Assembly: GCA_022361255.1 (NCBI GenBank)
Contig: JAKSBG010000341.1
Location: 1 to 37,483 of the forward strand
Reading direction: 5' to 3'
Source of the DNA: Verrucomicrobiales bacterium
GTDB lineage: Bacteria; Verrucomicrobiota; Verrucomicrobiia; Verrucomicrobiales; DEV007
DNA: 37,483 bases
Each line of letters opens with the position of its first letter. Positions within the stretch are counted from its first letter, which is position 1. The translations under genes and the position numbers were made by a program. The notes below the pieces were generated by a model. The model saw only the letters and a program-made list of their open reading frames with translations, made no database searches and was not told the DNA's origin. Positions 19,043 to 28,003 of the stretch are shown piece after piece.

Positions 19043-19148
19043 CGAAATTCTGAAGCCCCCAAATATGGCAGGATTGAAAGGGTAAGCTCCTTTGGACGTC
19101 CTCTCTTCGTGATTCCTTCGTTATTTGGGCTCCGGGTATTTCGTCATT
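19001..19148. repeat. GGAATGACGAA...CCCAAATA repeat cluster (two direct units plus inverted unit)
   Basis: 19001-19030 GGGAATGACGAAGCTCGAAAGACCCAAATA; 19035-19065 GGGAATGACGAAATTCTGAAGCCCCCAAATA; inverted 19122-19148 TATTTGGGCTCCGGGTATTTCGTCATT. Confidence 0.8.
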
Positions 19149-19157
19149 TTCTTTCCT

Positions 19158-20102
19158 ATGCCTTCCTACTACACCATTCTTTCCGCCACCCTTCCCGTTT
19201 TCCTGATTATCGGGATCGGATTTTTCTTCCAGCGGCGCGGCTGGCTGGGAGAGGAAATGGAAGTCGGGGTGATGAAGCTCGGGCTGAACCTGCTCTTTCC
19301 CTGCTTCATTCTTTCTCTCGTTCCGGGAAATCCGGCGCTGGAAACGGCGTCCTCGGCGATCTGGGCGATTGTTCTCGGGTTCTCTCTGGTCGCGACGTCG
19401 ATCGGAATCGCCTGGCTCATTGCGGCGATGGGGATTTTGCGAAAAGGGGAGGGGCGTCGCACTTTTGCCATCGCTGCCGGGATTCAAAACTACGGATTTG
19501 TTGCGCTGCCGATCGTTCTCGAATTGTTTCCTGACAACAGTGGTCCGGCCGGATTGGTTTTTGTCCACGGGATTGGTGTCGAGGTGGCGCTCTGGACGGT
19601 CGGCATGGCAGTGATGACCGGTCGTGTCGGCTTTCGCTCGATGATCAATGGCCCGTTCATCGCGGTGATCGTTGCGTTGTTTCTTAATTACACGGGGCTC
19701 TATGAGTTCATACCGAAGATCATCGCCACGACGATGGAGATGCTGGGGCGGTGCGCTATTCCAATGGCGATTTTCATGATTGGAGCGACGATCGGCGGGT
19801 TTTTCGACAGAGGAATTTTTCAGGATGCCTTTCGCGTTGCCTTTTCCAGTGTCCTCGTTCGCCTCGTCCTTGCTGCGGCGGTATTTCTCTGCGTGGCAAA
19901 GTTTTTCCCCATTCCCGATGATCTTCGCCGGTTGCTCGTTGTTCAGGCCGCTATGCCTGCAGCCGTTTTCCCGATTGTCGTCGCACGGCTTTTTGGTGGT
20001 CAGCCTCAGGTTGCGATTCAGGTGGTCATCGCGACATCAGTCGTCGGTATTGTTACGGCACCGCTCGTGATCGGATGGGGATTGCGGTGGATTGGATTGT
20101 AG
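19158..20102 (+). CDS. AEC (auxin efflux carrier) family transporter
   Basis: MPSYYTILSATLPVFLIIGIGFFFQRRGWL; AIPMAIFMIGATIGG; VVQAAMPAAVFPIVVARLFGG. Confidence 0.9.
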   Translation: MPSYYTILSATLPVFLIIGIGFFFQRRGWLGEEMEVGVMKLGLNLLFPCFILSLVPGNPALETASSAIWAIVLGFSLVATSIGIAWLIAAMGILRKGEGRRTFAIAAGIQNYGFVALPIVLELFPDNSGPAGLVFVHGIGVEVALWTVGMAVMTGRVGFRSMINGPFIAVIVALFLNYTGLYEFIPKIIATTMEMLGRCAIPMAIFMIGATIGGFFDRGIFQDAFRVAFSSVLVRLVLAAAVFLCVAKFFPIPDDLRRLLVVQAAMPAAVFPIVVARLFGGQPQVAIQVVIATSVVGIVTAPLVIGWGLRWIGL

Positions 20103-20124
20103 GGGAATGTCTCCGGACGAAGCT

Positions 20125-21990
20125 ATGAAACCCTCTTTCCCTGCCAGCAGAATCGCCGCTCTTTTCATTCTCTCCCTCAATTGGCAGATCTCGCGGGCGG
20201 AAGACTTCCTGATTTCGCTCCAGGCAGTGGAAACAAGGGACGAAAGCGTAGCTGCAGAATACAGAAAGGATTCGGGACTTTCCGTGAGCCTCGCCGCCGG
20301 TGCGAAGGGCATGCCGGGCGCGTCCGTTGTTCCGGAAGGGGAGGTGTTTCCTGACTTCTCCCGCTTTTCCAGGATCGAAGCTGTGGTCCGAAACACTGGA
20401 CCGGAGCAGGTTCCGGTTTCGCTTCGCGTCGACAATCCCGGGCATTGGAAGGATGCTCCCTGGAATACCGAGTCCATCCGTCTCCAGCCCGGAGAAACGG
20501 GAACGCTTGCGGTTTTTTTCGGATACGCGAACGGCGGGCAGAAAAGCTTTCCGCTCGATCCGGCAAAGATTGTCCAATTGCTCTTCTTTGCTCCCGGTGC
20601 GGAGAAAGAACGTAGTTTTGTGGTTGAATCGGTAAAGGTTACCGGCACAGCGGGGGAAGATCCGGCGGCACTGAAGAACTCCGGTGCCCGGAAACCGGAA
20701 GGGGGCATTCTTTTCGGAAAAGGAAGGGAGGTGAAATCGACGAGGCAGCTCAGCGCAATGAATCATGCCAAGGCAAACCTGTAAGAGAGCGGAGAGAAAA
20801 TCGTGATTCGATTTGATCGGAAAGATCAAAGCGTAACGCTCCGTCCCGAAGCGGGACGATGGGATTTGCGGGATGCCGGACAAATGGAAGTTCACCTGAC
20901 CAACAACGGGGCGGGAAGCCTGGTGCCCCGGATTCAACTGCACAGCAACAGTGGAGCAACCACGATTCGCGAGACTGCCCCGGTTCCGGCGGGAGCATCC
21001 CGCACCTTGGTGATCGAATTTGCTCCGCCCGTTCCCTGGAATGCGGCGGATTACCCACCGGGAGAGGAGCGCAGAGATCCACTCCCATCAGGAACCAAAT
21101 GGTCGAGCAAAGCGGTGAGTGGCATCTCATTCCATTCGGAAGCTTCCGGTAACCAATCCGCTTTTACCGTATCCGGAATCAAAGCCGTTCCCGCGATAAC
21201 ACCCGGCAAAGTGACCGTGGTGGAAAAACCGCCATTCGAAGGGGAGTGGGTCATGACACTCGACGAGACATTCGACGGAGCAGGACCTGACGAAACCGTC
21301 TGGAATGTCCACACGGCGAACCATTGGGATAAAAAAACGGCATTCAGTCGCGACAATGTGATGCTGAAAAACGGGGCCGCTCATCTCCGCTTCGAACATC
21401 GGGAGTCCCGTCACAACGACGAAGCGGACGGGGAGCTGAAATCCTACACGAGCGGGTTTCTCGATACCTTCGGCAAATGGACGCAACGCTACGGCTATTT
21501 TGAAGCCCGGATGAAACTTCCCCGTTCCCCCGGGCTCTGGCCTGCCTTCTGGACGATGCCGGACCGTGGTCCGCAGGCGGCACCGCGATGGAAGCGCGAG
21601 CAAACGACCAACGGGGGAATGGAGTTTGATATCATGGAATACCTTTCCTCCTGGGGGCCTTATCGCTACAACGTCGCGTTCCACTGGGACGGTTACGGGA
21701 AAAATCACAAGAGTTCCGGAACGTCCGGAATCTACATGAAGCCGGATGAAGAGGGGTTCATCACCGCCGGATTGCTCTGGCTTCCCGGAAAGGCGGCCTA
21801 TTTCTGCAACGGCGAGTTGGTTGGAAAGTGGGAGTCGGATCGCATTTGCTCCGTTCCCTCCATTCTCATGTTTACGCACGTCAGCGGCGGCTGGGACAAC
21901 GAGCCGCTCGACAACGCTCAGTTGCCGGACGATTTCGTGATCGATCACGTTCGTTGCTGGCAGCGTAGCGATTTGGTTGAAAAGCCGTAA
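20125..21990 (+). pseudogene. GH16-family glycanase gene with one in-frame TAA (20782-20784) between accessory module and catalytic module
   Basis: ORFs ending 20784 and starting 20803 are in the same frame; junction ...MNHAKANL*ESGEKIVIRFDRKDQSVTL; catalytic motif NGGMEFDIMEYLSSWGPYRYN; signal peptide only on the N-terminal part. Confidence 0.7.
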
Positions 21991-22096
21991 ATCCGGCTCC
22001 AATAAACTGCTTTTCGCGATACAGACATTGCCCTTGACTTTTCGCCGGAAAAAAGTTTCTTACGGGCCGCACGCTTCCGGGCATGCGCACCGATTT

Positions 22097-22168
22097 GGCA
22101 GGATAGCTCAGGGGTAGAGCAGAGGACTCATAAGCCTAAGGTCGGGGGTTCAAATCCCCCTCCTGCTA
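22097..22168 (+). tRNA. tRNA-Met-like (anticodon CAT at 22129-22131)
   Basis: Acceptor GGCAGGA/TCCTGCT, D-arm GCTC AGGGGTA GAGC, loop CTCATAA, T-arm GGGGG TTCAAAT CCCCC, discriminator A, no encoded CCA. Confidence 0.9.
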
Positions 22169-22220
22169 TCGGTCGGTTGCGGGAAGGAAGCAAAGTCGCT
22201 TCACCGGTTTTCGACTCCAG

Positions 22221-22288
22221 GCCGGACAGGGGTGAGTCAATAACCTAAGAGGGTTGGCTCATCGACCTAACCCTGTTAGGTTTCCGGC
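22221..22288. repeat. Three-unit palindromic repeat, copy B
   Basis: Inverted GCCGGACAGGGGTGA (22221-22235), inverted AACCTAAGAGGGTTGG (22242-22257), direct CTAACCCTGTTAGGTT (22267-22282); outer GCCGGA/TCCGGC. Confidence 0.7.
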
Positions 22289-23017
22289 ATGTCGGACTCA
22301 AATGATACCCCTGATGACAGTATTGCCCTGCTGATTGATGCAGATAACTCACCTGTTTCGAAACTCGATTTTATCATTTCCGAACTGGCGAGCTACGGAG
22401 TTGTCAACATTCGCCGGGCATACGGGAACTGGGTAAAGCGCGGTTTGTCCGGTTGGACAAAACGACTTCACGACCACGCGATCGAACCCGTGCAGATGTT
22501 TGACATGGTCAAAGGAAAAAACGGCACGGACATGAGACTTCTCATCGACGCGATGGATATGCTCTACACCAAGCAGGTCGACACCTACGCGCTGGTATCA
22601 TCAGACTGTGATTTCACTCCTCTTTGCACCCGGCTCCGCGCCGACGGGAAGCAGGTCATCGGGTTTGGTGGACAGAATACGCCCGATCCGTTCATCAATG
22701 CCTGCACCCGCTTTCTCTATCTCGACGATCCAGCCGAATCGGAGGAGCAGAAGAAAATCCGCCGCAGTTCCGGGAATCAGCTCAAAGGAAATACAAAACT
22801 GGTGAACATTCTTCGCAATGCGGTCGATGCCGCCGCCGACGACGAGGGCTGGGCTTCGCTCGGGCCGGTCGGACAGCACATCTCAAATCAGGGACCGTTC
22901 GATCACCGAACCTACGGTTTCTCCAAATTGAGTGACCTGTTTCAGGCGATCGATCTTTTCGAAGTGAAAAAAGTGAAGAACGGAAACCAGAGTATATTCC
23001 GGGTTCGGAAGAAGTAG
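22289..23017 (+). CDS. NYN-domain (LabA-like) protein with C-terminal OST-HTH/LOTUS-like domain
   Basis: IALLIDADNSPVSKLDFIISELASYG, KNGTDMRLLIDAMDMLY, YALVSSDCDFTPLCTRLRADGKQVIGFG; C-terminal GWASLGPVGQHISNQGPFDHRTYGFSKLSDLFQAIDLFEV. Confidence 0.92.
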   Translation: MSDSNDTPDDSIALLIDADNSPVSKLDFIISELASYGVVNIRRAYGNWVKRGLSGWTKRLHDHAIEPVQMFDMVKGKNGTDMRLLIDAMDMLYTKQVDTYALVSSDCDFTPLCTRLRADGKQVIGFGGQNTPDPFINACTRFLYLDDPAESEEQKKIRRSSGNQLKGNTKLVNILRNAVDAAADDEGWASLGPVGQHISNQGPFDHRTYGFSKLSDLFQAIDLFEVKKVKNGNQSIFRVRKK

Positions 23018-23029
23018 AGGTTTGCTCTG

Positions 23030-24583
23030 CTATTTCGGTTTTGTTGTCATCGGAAAGTCGTCCGTGCGAAAGGGCGTCATCGGCAGGCCGTCTTTGGAGA
23101 ACACATTACAGACCGGGTTGTCGGCCCAGGCGTAGCGGACCGCGACCGGCGCAGCAACTTCATCGCTCCAGACTTCAATGGAATCTTTGCCGGTGATCTT
23201 CGCATCGGCCCAGACCCATTTCTGATCCTCCCCGCAAATCGCAAAACCGCGGACTTCATTCACGTCAACGGTGCGCAAGCCACTGCTGACGTGGTCGAAA
23301 GTGAGCGTTGCCTTGTTTCCGTCGATGGTCATTTCGCGGAAAGTGGGGCTTTGCGCAACGATATTGGGAATCCCGTAGTCTTTCTCGAGAGCCCAGCGCA
23401 CAAGCCTCGCGGCGACGTCGTATTTGTTTTTCGGATGAATGTCGTTTCCTTCACCGATATCAATGATGACAGCCTGACCGGTGTTCGGGAGAGACAGGGT
23501 TTTTGTCTGCGATTCGCGAAGCTCCGCCCACTGGCTGTCCCCGGGAACATCGGACTCGGAACGGTAGTCGGCCAGTTGCACCCAGTAGAAGGGGAAGTCG
23601 CCCTGTCCCCATTCTTTGCGCCACTGTTCAATCATGAAGGGAAACAGATGGCTGTATTCGTAGGCACGGCTCGCATTGCTTTCCCCCTGATACCAGATCA
23701 CGCCTTTCATCCCGTAGCCTTTGGTCGGGTGAACCATGCCGGCGTAGATGTTCCCGGGCCGCGAATTGCCACCGAGGAGCTGCTCCGGTGAGGAGGGGCG
23801 ACGCGGGAGCGGTTTTCCTGCTTCTTTTGCCTCTTCGTACTTCTTCCTCCACGCGTCGAGCGCCTTTTCGTGCTGGACCTTTGCCTCCTCTGTCTGGAGT
23901 TGCGCTTCGCGGCGCTCCCAGTTCTCGACGAGGCTGCGGAAACGTTCGTCGCTCTCGATGGAATCTCTTTTGACCCAGGCTTCCGCAGCGGAACCGCCCC
24001 AGGCGTTATTGATCAGGCCGACCGGGACGCCGAGAATTTCGTGGAGATAGCGCCCGTAGAAGAACCCAACGGCACTGAAGCTCTTTACCGTTTCCGGCGT
24101 GGCGGCTTCCCATTTGCCATTGAAATCATTTTGCAACTCCTGCGTGCCGACACGGGGAACCGTGATGAGCCGCAGGTTCGGGTGATTCGATGCGAGGGAT
24201 TCAACCTGCCATTTCCAGTCGCCGGCAACGGTCCAGCCCATGTTTGACTGACCGGAGCACATCCATACTTCGCCGACGAGCACGTCTTTGATGACGCGGG
24301 AGGATGAGCCGTCGACTTTCAAGGTCGCCGGGTCGGCGCTGGCATCGACCGGATCGAGCTTGACGGTCCATTTTCCATCATCGCCCGCTTTCGCCTTTTT
24401 CACCTGATCGCCGAAAGTCACGGTGACTTCCGTTCCCGGCGTATCCCAACCCCAGATCGGATTCTCCTGCTTTTGCTGCAGCACCATGTGGTCGGCAATG
24501 ATGGCGGGCAGCTTCAGCTCAGCACGGAGCAGATTCGGAATGAGAAAGGACAGAGTCAGAAAGATGGGAAGGTATCGCTTCAT
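23030..24583 (-). CDS. Sialate O-acetylesterase-like SGNH hydrolase, secreted
   Basis: Start ATG 24583 (MKRYLPIFLTLSFLIPNLLRAELKLPAIIADHMVLQQ); VWMCSGQSNMGW, GLINNAWGGSAAEAW, GVIWYQGESNA. Confidence 0.93.
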   Translation of the reverse strand: MKRYLPIFLTLSFLIPNLLRAELKLPAIIADHMVLQQKQENPIWGWDTPGTEVTVTFGDQVKKAKAGDDGKWTVKLDPVDASADPATLKVDGSSSRVIKDVLVGEVWMCSGQSNMGWTVAGDWKWQVESLASNHPNLRLITVPRVGTQELQNDFNGKWEAATPETVKSFSAVGFFYGRYLHEILGVPVGLINNAWGGSAAEAWVKRDSIESDERFRSLVENWERREAQLQTEEAKVQHEKALDAWRKKYEEAKEAGKPLPRRPSSPEQLLGGNSRPGNIYAGMVHPTKGYGMKGVIWYQGESNASRAYEYSHLFPFMIEQWRKEWGQGDFPFYWVQLADYRSESDVPGDSQWAELRESQTKTLSLPNTGQAVIIDIGEGNDIHPKNKYDVAARLVRWALEKDYGIPNIVAQSPTFREMTIDGNKATLTFDHVSSGLRTVDVNEVRGFAICGEDQKWVWADAKITGKDSIEVWSDEVAAPVAVRYAWADNPVCNVFSKDGLPMTPFRTDDFPMTTKPK

Positions 24584-24733
24584 TGGGGGAACTATTGGTA
24601 CGAAGTGGCTCTCTGGAAATATCGAAATTTCCCGCAATAGCGTCTCACCCGCCCGTGTCAGGCAATGAAGAAAAAACGCCATGATTTCTCTGTTTTCATC
24701 CCCGGCATCCCCCGATAGGCTGCTGTCCAGACT

Positions 24734-27115
24734 ATGAGATCCGTATTGCCCTGCCTGCTTGTCACGATTTTCTGCCTTTCCCCTGCTGCGGCAGCGGAAA
24801 AACCTAACATACTTCTCATCATGGCCGACGATCTGGGTTACTCGGATCTCGGTTGCTACGGAGGTGAAATTCAGACACCCCATCTCGATTCAATTGCGGA
24901 GAATGGTTTGCGTTACACGCAGATGTACAACACCGCTCGCTGCTGGCCCACCCGTGGCTCCCTGCTCACCGGTTTCTATGCCCAGCAAATCCGTCGTGAC
25001 AGCGTGCCGGGCGTACCTTCAGGCGGAGGAAACCGCGGACAAAGACCGGAGTGGGCAGAGCTTCTACCGAAACGGCTCGCTCCTCACGGCTATCGATCCT
25101 ATCACACCGGAAAATGGCACATCGACGGCATGCCGGTCGAGCAGGGATTCGATCGTTCCTACTACCTGAAAGACCAGGGGCGATTTTTCAATCCGAAGAA
25201 GCACTGGAAAGACGACAAGGAGCTTCCCCCGGTAGAGAAGGGGACGGATTTCTATGCAACCACGGCACTCGCAGACCACGCCATCGAGGTGCTGACGGAG
25301 CATCAACTGCAGCACGCGGAGAAACCCTTCTTTCATTACCTTGCGTTTGCCGCTCCCCACTTCCCTCTGCACGCCCTGCCCGAAGACATCGCAATATATG
25401 ATGCGGTCTACAAGGAAGGCTGGGATTCGATTCGAAGGAAGAGATGGGTAAATATGAACCGCACAGGGTTGCTCGATAAGGATTCGACGCCACAACTGTC
25501 ACAACCGGAAAGAAATCTCGGGCCACCCTACCATTTCCCCGATGCCTTTGAGATTCTCGGGGCCGGGGAAATCAACAAGCCCGTGCCTTGGGCGCAGCTC
25601 ACAGAAGAACAGAAATCCTTTCAGGCGAAAAAAATGGCGATCCACGCGGCGATGATTCATCGCATGGATATCGAAATCGGGCGGGTGTTTGAACAGATCA
25701 AAAAGATGGGTGAGTGGGACAATACCCTCGTCATTTTTCTCTCCGACAACGGTGCCAGCGCGGAGATCATGGTTCGCGATGACGGGCACGACCCCTCCCT
25801 CTCCCCCGGGGCTGCAGGGACCTATCTCTGTCTCGGGCCCGGGTGGTCAACCGTTTCCAACACCCCCTTCCGTCGTCACAAAACCTGGACGCACGAAGGT
25901 GGAATCGCGACGCCTTTTGTGGTTTCCTGGCCGGACGGGATCCCGGCGAAAGGGGAGATCCGGAGATCTCCCGGTCACGTCGTCGACGTCGTTCCCACTC
26001 TGCTGGAGCTGGCGGGTGGAGAATTGCATCCTGACGCCCCTGCTTCGCCCAGTCGCAGTCTGGCACCCACCTTTGCAAAAGATGCCGGGGACCGTCACGA
26101 AGCGATCTGGTGGTTTCATGACGGACACAAGGCCATTCGCATGGGTGACTGGAAAGCAGTCGCCTCCATCCGGGAGCCGTGGGAGTTGTATGACCTCTCG
26201 AAAGACCGGGATGAATCAACCGACCTCGCCATCGTTCACCCGGAAAAACTGAAGGAACTCACCGGCGAATGGCAGCGCCGGATGGACGAATATCGGGAAA
26301 CCGCTGCGGAGGGAATTCCGGAGGAAAAGCTGAAAAATGTGGATCCTTCGCAACCGGAGAGAATGAGTGTCGCTCAGGAGGCGGCGCGACCGAAACGAAG
26401 ACAGGTTCTGTTAGGCGGGGAGAGTTTCTTTCTGCAGGGGCGTCATGCTTTTCTCATGAAGCCGGAAAAACCGGCCGAAGGGAAGCCGTGGATTTTCTAC
26501 GGCCCTACCCTGCCGAACACTCCTGACAAAGCGGAAAGCTGGATGCACCGGCAGTTTCTCGATGCGGGAATTGCCGTTGCCGGAATTGACGTGGGGGAAG
26601 GCTATGGCAGCCCGAAAGCCTTTCCCTTTTTTGAGGCGCTCTATCAGAAAATGGTGGCTGACGGCTATTCGAAGAAACCGGCACTACTCGGCCGCAGCCG
26701 TGGCGGGTTGTGGGTCAGCAGCTGGGCGATTGAGCATCCGGATCGCGTTGCGGGAATCGGCGGCATTTATCCGGTGTACGATTTCACGACCTATCCAAAA
26801 GTGGAGCGCGCCGCCCCGGTTTATGGACTGACGCCGGAGGAATTGCTGTCCCGTCAGGATGAATACAATCCGATCCGGAAAGCAGGCATTCTTGCGGAGA
26901 AAAAGATCCCCGTTTTCATCATTCACGGTACTGATGACCAGGTTGTTCCGCTGGCGGAAAATTCAGCAGCCCTCGAAACAATTTACCGCGAAGCAGGAGC
27001 TGCGGAGCATTTCGAGCTGATCCGCGCCGAAGGGCAGAAGCACAGCTACTGGGAAGGCTTTTTCACCTGCCAGCCGCTGGTCGATTTTTTGATCGAGCAG
27101 GCAATGGAAGAGTAA
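24734..27115 (+). CDS. Sulfatase fused to a C-terminal alpha/beta hydrolase
   Basis: KPNILLIMADDLGYSDLGCYGGEIQTPHLD; CWPTRGSLLTG FGly motif; C-terminal GRSRGG nucleophile elbow, HGTDDQVVP, GQKHSYWEG; single uninterrupted 793-aa ORF with signal peptide. Confidence 0.92.
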   Translation: MRSVLPCLLVTIFCLSPAAAAEKPNILLIMADDLGYSDLGCYGGEIQTPHLDSIAENGLRYTQMYNTARCWPTRGSLLTGFYAQQIRRDSVPGVPSGGGNRGQRPEWAELLPKRLAPHGYRSYHTGKWHIDGMPVEQGFDRSYYLKDQGRFFNPKKHWKDDKELPPVEKGTDFYATTALADHAIEVLTEHQLQHAEKPFFHYLAFAAPHFPLHALPEDIAIYDAVYKEGWDSIRRKRWVNMNRTGLLDKDSTPQLSQPERNLGPPYHFPDAFEILGAGEINKPVPWAQLTEEQKSFQAKKMAIHAAMIHRMDIEIGRVFEQIKKMGEWDNTLVIFLSDNGASAEIMVRDDGHDPSLSPGAAGTYLCLGPGWSTVSNTPFRRHKTWTHEGGIATPFVVSWPDGIPAKGEIRRSPGHVVDVVPTLLELAGGELHPDAPASPSRSLAPTFAKDAGDRHEAIWWFHDGHKAIRMGDWKAVASIREPWELYDLSKDRDESTDLAIVHPEKLKELTGEWQRRMDEYRETAAEGIPEEKLKNVDPSQPERMSVAQEAARPKRRQVLLGGESFFLQGRHAFLMKPEKPAEGKPWIFYGPTLPNTPDKAESWMHRQFLDAGIAVAGIDVGEGYGSPKAFPFFEALYQKMVADGYSKKPALLGRSRGGLWVSSWAIEHPDRVAGIGGIYPVYDFTTYPKVERAAPVYGLTPEELLSRQDEYNPIRKAGILAEKKIPVFIIHGTDDQVVPLAENSAALETIYREAGAAEHFELIRAEGQKHSYWEGFFTCQPLVDFLIEQAMEE

Positions 27116-27121
27116 GGGGAT

Positions 27122-27865
27122 TTATTTTCTCGGGAGTTTCCGGATTGCCGCTGAGGACATGTTCTTCATTACATCAGCAACGGAGGGGGGAGAAGGAAAA
27201 GGAGGAGGGGGAGGATAGTGGCAATCGGAACTTCGCGAACGGGAGTGAAGCTCTCTATGATTGCTGGAGACGGCCCATACATTCTTTCCCGAGGCAAGTT
27301 CATACAATGAATAGCGCGCCGTAATTTTGCGGTGAGCTTCGGAGGATGTCGTGTAGGTGGTCGTCGTTATGCAGTGGATCACATTGCCCTCTTTATCTCT
27401 GATCTCCTCTGTGTCTGTATCGCAGCTTTCGTCCACGTCGCACCAGGTTTTGTTTTCACAAACTTCAATGAGAAGCGCGTAGGTGGATCCCGCTTCTTTC
27501 AGGCGGGCAATCTGGCGGGACGAAAGCGCTCTTTGCAACAAGTTGGAGCCGGATCCGGTTTGGAGTTTCGGGTTTCCGATTTGGCTTCGAACCCGTTCCG
27601 GGCCTATCACGCCGACTTTTTTGCGCTTCTTTCCGATCGCACGTTCGAAGTCGGCGGCAACAATCTTTCGCTCTGAGGTGGACAGTTGAGGGATGCCGCT
27701 CCTTTGAAGGACGCCAACGATGGCAATCTGTCCCGTTTTGAATCCGGTAGCCGCGTGTCTGGCATCCGCATATTCAAGCCGTGCACTGGCGCATCCCGAG
27801 AGCCAGAGAGATGCGATCACCGATCCCGCAGCGAGGTGAAAAAGAGTGGATGTCGTGCGTGGCAT
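27122..27865 (-). CDS. Hypothetical lipoprotein
   Basis: Start ATG 27865; signal peptide with lipobox LSGC (SVIASLWLSGCASAR); Pro-rich segment YPPPPPFPSPPS. Confidence 0.7.
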   Translation of the reverse strand: MPRTTSTLFHLAAGSVIASLWLSGCASARLEYADARHAATGFKTGQIAIVGVLQRSGIPQLSTSERKIVAADFERAIGKKRKKVGVIGPERVRSQIGNPKLQTGSGSNLLQRALSSRQIARLKEAGSTYALLIEVCENKTWCDVDESCDTDTEEIRDKEGNVIHCITTTTYTTSSEAHRKITARYSLYELASGKNVWAVSSNHRELHSRSRSSDCHYPPPPPFPSPPSVADVMKNMSSAAIRKLPRK

Positions 27866-28003
27866 GAATGGGAAGCAGGAGTGGGATCGTTGAACCGGGA
27901 GGTGTGCAGAATAGACGAACGGGATTTTGTTTTTACGTAGCAAAAAATATCCGTTCTATAATCGCGCCAATTTCCATTGCTCCGGATTCCGGTATCTCTT
28001 CTC

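Noticed and set aside
20784-20803. Frameshift explanation for the split GH16 gene
   Set aside because: Both ORFs are in the same frame (coordinates congruent modulo 3), so the interruption is a single stop codon, not an indel
25953-25975. GGGAGATC-CGGA-GATCTCCC inverted repeat
   Set aside because: Lies inside the sulfatase coding sequence with ordinary codon content; 8-bp arms are expected by chance at this length
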